Source of the DNA: Lachnospiraceae bacterium
GTDB taxonomy: Bacteria; Bacillota; Clostridia; Lachnospirales; Lachnospiraceae
Direction: 5' to 3'
DNA length: 64,000 nucleotides
Assembly (NCBI GenBank): GCA_023663945.1
Contig: JAMPGL010000002.1
Location: forward strand, 84,447-148,446
Part shown: one piece after another, positions 60,934 to 64,000 of the stretch
How the letters are laid out: the number at the start of each line of letters is the position of its first letter
Numbering within the stretch: the first letter of the stretch is position 1
Program-made: the position numbers and the translations under genes
Notes under the pieces: generated by a model
What the model was told of the DNA's origin: nothing
Seen by the model: only the letters and a program-made list of their open reading frames with translations
The model's database searches: none

Positions 60934-61344
60934 TTATTTAAATTTTCCAAAGAAATTGGCAAAGGGCTCCACTACATCTCCCAAATCCTTTATCGCTTTA
61001 TTTAAGCTGTCAAAGTCCACGGATTCCATCTTTTTCATCACTTTCTCCACCGACTCCGCATTATCGGCAATAAAGGTATCCATATTATCCCCCATCTCCG
61101 TAATGGATTCGCTCATTGTGGTAATGCTTTCAAGCGCCGAATCCGCCAGCGTAATGGTGTCGGACACCTGCGCCATAACCTGATTGGCATGCTGTACTGT
61201 GTTCATAACCGATGGCAGAACCATCACGGCACAATAGACCACGCCCGCCGCAATCACAAGCGCCGCCAGTGTTTTAATTCTATCATAAAAAAGCTGTTTT
61301 CTGGAATTTTTAACCAATTCCTCCAAATAAGATTCTTCCATCAT
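60934..61344 (-). CDS. Membrane-anchored coiled-coil protein of unknown function
   Basis: This 136-residue protein has an N-terminal acidic stretch, a membrane helix (~24-45) and a C-terminal extracytoplasmic coiled coil with MCP-like heptads (SDTITLADSALESITTMSESI, then ESVEKVMKKMESVDFDSLNK). Start ATG 61344 has GGAG about 8 bp before. It sits between metH and ilvB, apparently in the same transcript. No family recognised; it has no obvious link to amino-acid synthesis. Confidence 0.75.
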   Translation of the reverse strand: MMEESYLEELVKNSRKQLFYDRIKTLAALVIAAGVVYCAVMVLPSVMNTVQHANQVMAQVSDTITLADSALESITTMSESITEMGDNMDTFIADNAESVEKVMKKMESVDFDSLNKAIKDLGDVVEPFANFFGKFK

Positions 61345-61362
61345 TTTCATTGCTCCTTTGCT

Positions 61363-63831
61363 TTATTGCCTGTTTAAAAGCTGCTTTGCCACCCGTACCG
61401 CATCCGCCGCATCCTTGGAGTATCCGTCCGCCCCGATTTCTTTGGCATAATCCTCCGTGATCACTGCTCCGCCTATCATAATCTTAGCGGACACCTTCCG
61501 TTCCCTGGCATAAGCAACCACCCGCTTCATCTCCTGCATGGTAGTCGTCATAAGCGCTGACAGCGCAATGATCTGTGCATTTTGGCGGAGAGCCTCCTCA
61601 ATAATCACTTCTCTCGGGACATCCTTTCCAAGGTCAATGACCTGAAAGCCGTAATTCTTTAACATCAATGCTACCAGATTCTTTCCAATATCGTGGATGT
61701 CTCCCTGTACTGTGGCGATTACCACCACGGGCATTTGTTCCGATGCCTGCCCCTGCGCCAAAAAAGGTTCCAGATATTCAATGGAAAGCTTCATAGCCTC
61801 CGCGCTGGAAATTAATTGAGGCAGAAAATATTTCCCCTTATCAAACAGCTCTCCCACCGCATTAATCGCCGGCAGAAGCTGTCCGTTTAAAATATCCGAT
61901 GCCGATTTCCCTTCTTTCATGGAGTCTTTGGTGTGCTCCACGATCTGCTTTCGATTCCCCTTTAAAACATCCTGATAAACCGTACCGGCAGACTGTTCAT
62001 CCGCTTCCTTGCCAGAAGCAGGCGTTTTGACCTCCGGCATCTGTCCCTGCAAAGCCGCCATCGGTTGGCGGGGTGCTTCCGGTCTTCTTCTCTGAAATTC
62101 CTCCATCCGCCGGATATAGCGGATATCCCCCTCCGGTTTATTCATCAGTAAATCGGAGGCAAAGGCAACATTCATCAAAAGCTCCTGAGACGGATTTGCA
62201 ATCGCCATAGTAAGCCCTTCCCGGATTGCCATAGTGAGAAAGGCGGCGTTCACAAAGCTTCTCTCCGGCAGTCCAAAGGAAATATTGGACAATCCGCAGA
62301 TTGTTGCAAATCCCTTTTCCCGGCAGTAACGGATGGTTTCTAGAACCTCCCTTGCCGCGTTTGGGTTTGCGCCCACCGTAGTCACCAGCCCGTCTACTAC
62401 AATGTCCTCCTTACTCATCCCCATTGCCAAAGCCGCACTGCTGATTTTGTCTATAATGGCAGTCTTCTCATCCAAACTGTCCGGAAGCCCCTTATCCGAC
62501 AGGGGAAGCAAAATAAACATAGCGCCGTATTTTTTTGCCACAGGCAGAAGCTTTTGAAGCTTCTCCTCCTCTCCCGATATGGAATTAATCAATGCCCGTC
62601 CCGGATATCTGCGCAACGCCGCTTCCATCACATCCACATGGCTGGAATCGATGACCAGCGGTAGATTGGAAGCAACTGTTACCTCATCCAAAACCTTAAG
62701 CATCATTTCCTTTTCATCAATTCCGCTCATTCCCATATTGATGTCCAAAAAAGAAGCGCCGCATGCTTCCTGTTCTTCCGCAAAGGAAAGCACCATGTCA
62801 AGCTTCCCTTCCCGCAGCTGTGCTTGAAGCTTTTTCTTTCCGGTGGGATTAATCCTCTCTCCCACTACCATAAAAGGAGAATCAAGACCGAATGTCACCG
62901 TGCTCCGTTCACTGGTCAGATACCGCAGTCCCGCCTGAAACCGCCTTACTGTCCTATGCCCTGACGTGGCACTTACCAGTTTTTGAATATATTCCGGGGA
63001 CGTTCCGCAGCATCCCCCCAAGATACATGCCCCGGCGCTTACCAGCCCCTTCATCTCCTCCGCAAAGGTGTCCGCATCCATATCATAGACCGTTTCCCCC
63101 GCCTCGTTTAACGCCGGCATTCCCGCATTGGGCTTTGCAATAACTGGAATGGAAACCGCCTGCGCCATCTGCTCAATCAGCGTCCTCATCTTATCCGGTC
63201 CGGTGGAACAGTTGGCTCCCACTGCCGCCGCGCCAAGCTTTTCCAGCGTTACCGCCGCCGTCACCCCGTCCGTTCCATATAAGGTTCGTCCATCGCCTTC
63301 AAAGGTAAGCGTTGCCATAACCGGAAGCTCACAGACCTCCTTCGCCGCAATCAGCGCCGCCCGGGTCTCCTGAAGGCTCATCATCGTCTCAACAACCAGC
63401 AGATCAACTCCCGCCTGATTAAGCAGTGTAATCTGCTCTTTGTAAACAGTAATCAGCTCTTCAAAATCCATATCTCCCATGGGCGCCAGACTTCTTCCGG
63501 TCATGGTAATATCTCCGGCGACAAGCGCCCTGCCGGATGCCGCTTCCCTTGAAATCTCCACCAGCTTCCTATTAATCTCTTCAATTTGGTCTTCCAGCCC
63601 GTACTCCCTCAGTTTAATCCTGTTTGCCGTAAAGGTCGGCGCATACAAAATATTACTGCCCGCCGCGACATATTCCCTTTGAAGACCTATCAGAATATCC
63701 GGATTTTCGAGAATCCACTTTTCGGGGCATACCCCCGCAGGCATTCCCCTTTTCATCAGATTTGAGCCGGTTGCGCCGTCCAAATAGACTAATTTTCCAT
63801 CTATCCAGTTGATAAATTCTTCTCTCTTCAC
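61363..63831 (-). CDS. metH: Cobalamin-dependent methionine synthase without reactivation domain
   Basis: This 822-residue protein has three modules: homocysteine S-methyltransferase (~1-300), pterin-binding (~320-580) and B12-binding (~640-822). The first has zinc Cys in GANCSTGP and GGCCGTSP. The second has FMVVGERINPTGKK and VIDSSHVDVMEAAL. The third has the corrinoid ligand His in VQGDIHDIGKN, SLSYLEP-type cap residues and IMIGGAVITEDYAKEIGADGY. The AdoMet-binding reactivation domain of E. coli MetH is missing, so a separate activase is expected. A low-complexity linker rich in Arg/Pro/Ala (~575-605) joins modules two and three. Confidence 0.95.
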   Translation of the reverse strand: MKREEFINWIDGKLVYLDGATGSNLMKRGMPAGVCPEKWILENPDILIGLQREYVAAGSNILYAPTFTANRIKLREYGLEDQIEEINRKLVEISREAASGRALVAGDITMTGRSLAPMGDMDFEELITVYKEQITLLNQAGVDLLVVETMMSLQETRAALIAAKEVCELPVMATLTFEGDGRTLYGTDGVTAAVTLEKLGAAAVGANCSTGPDKMRTLIEQMAQAVSIPVIAKPNAGMPALNEAGETVYDMDADTFAEEMKGLVSAGACILGGCCGTSPEYIQKLVSATSGHRTVRRFQAGLRYLTSERSTVTFGLDSPFMVVGERINPTGKKKLQAQLREGKLDMVLSFAEEQEACGASFLDINMGMSGIDEKEMMLKVLDEVTVASNLPLVIDSSHVDVMEAALRRYPGRALINSISGEEEKLQKLLPVAKKYGAMFILLPLSDKGLPDSLDEKTAIIDKISSAALAMGMSKEDIVVDGLVTTVGANPNAAREVLETIRYCREKGFATICGLSNISFGLPERSFVNAAFLTMAIREGLTMAIANPSQELLMNVAFASDLLMNKPEGDIRYIRRMEEFQRRRPEAPRQPMAALQGQMPEVKTPASGKEADEQSAGTVYQDVLKGNRKQIVEHTKDSMKEGKSASDILNGQLLPAINAVGELFDKGKYFLPQLISSAEAMKLSIEYLEPFLAQGQASEQMPVVVIATVQGDIHDIGKNLVALMLKNYGFQVIDLGKDVPREVIIEEALRQNAQIIALSALMTTTMQEMKRVVAYARERKVSAKIMIGGAVITEDYAKEIGADGYSKDAADAVRVAKQLLNRQ

Positions 63832-63869
63832 ATTTATCCCACCTAAACCGCTTTTTTACTGCTTTTTCA

Positions 63870-63898
63870 ATGTTAACACAGTTTTCTCAAAACTACAA
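63870..63898 (-). promoter_or_regulatory. Candidate promoter of metH
   Basis: TTGTAG (63893-63898) and TAACAT (63870-63875) on the minus strand are spaced by 17 bp, 38 bp upstream of the metH ATG. Matches are partial. No SAM or cobalamin riboswitch is visible between it and the start. Confidence 0.4.
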
Positions 63899-63929
63899 TT
63901 TACAAATATGCCATTTTTCATCTTTTTCT

Positions 63930-64000
63930 TTATTTTTTCTTATGTAACAGTTCAGCCTTGCAGTCCCGGATGCAGGAAAGCCCCGTGTCATGTTCCTTTT
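63930..64000 (-). CDS. 3' end of an unidentified gene (partial)
   Basis: The minus strand at the window edge is open and ends with a stop at 63930-63932, encoding KEHDTGLSCIRDCKAELL and then HKKK. The Cys-rich sequence looks protein-like, but only ~22 residues are visible and no family can be named. It could be an uninformative frame. Confidence 0.3.
   Translation of the reverse strand, partial: KEHDTGLSCIRDCKAELLHKKK

Noticed and set aside
63832-63929. SAM or cobalamin riboswitch before metH
   Set aside because: The ~100 bp upstream of metH are AT-rich and lack the conserved helices of either class.

Overview
The window reads as chromosomal DNA of a spore-forming, Gram-positive anaerobe of the Clostridia, most likely a member of the Lachnospiraceae. 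The support is gene content and order: rplU-prp-rpmA with an N-terminally extended L27, the short HisG plus HisZ pair, rpmB divergent from the Gls24/FakA-like/recG group, RecU, GerW(YtfJ)/DUF2953, YlbJ-like and Amidase_3 proteins, and AGGAGG-type ribosome binding sites. This assignment rests on recognised proteins and synteny only. Most genes lie on the minus strand. No tRNA, rRNA or CRISPR array was seen.

Layout. (1) 1-1.1 kb: rpmA, prp and rplU with an L21 leader. (2) 1.1-10.3 kb: an accessory block holding an APH-fold kinase, an AraC regulator, a lipoprotein, two exported proteins that each carry an 11-bp direct-repeat array upstream, a transposase remnant, a GyrI-like protein, and a bactofilin with a degenerate M23 partner. 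It separates rplU from rng, which are normally neighbours. (3) 10.3-14.7 kb: rng and two radical-SAM-associated proteins. (4) 14.7-20 kb: hisZ-hisG-hisD-hisB-hisIE, where HisIE carries an extra HisF-like barrel that has lost its catalytic residues. (5) 20-29.6 kb: recU, an RluA synthase, a YgiQ protein, a HAD phosphatase, an RsuA-type synthase, a YlbJ-like protein, an amidase, coaD and rsmD. (6) 29.6-39.4 kb: a type II topoisomerase pair, DegV, recG, a FakA-like protein, Gls24 and divergent rpmB.

(7) 39.5-50.3 kb: a J-domain protein, an unlisted 47-residue membrane peptide, GerW/DUF2953, a class B PBP with its FtsW/RodA partner, a U32 protein, zapA, ruvB, ruvA and a Gx transporter/NusG_II pair. 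(8) 50.4-53.8 kb, plus strand: a signal-less ParB-like/BMP fusion protein, a metallophosphoesterase and a histidine phosphatase. (9) 53.9-64 kb: a SurA/PrsA-like foldase, leuC-leuD, and a metH - small membrane protein - ilvB - ilvN - ilvN - ilvC run ending in a strong terminator.

The most interesting items are: a roughly 80-bp hairpin element in three copies, all in the same orientation relative to transcription, two of them in 5' leaders (his operon and radical-SAM/rng operon); the matching 11-bp-period repeat arrays upstream of two exported-protein genes; the cytosolic ParB-like/BMP fusion with its phosphoesterase neighbours; and the dead HisF-like domain fused to HisIE.
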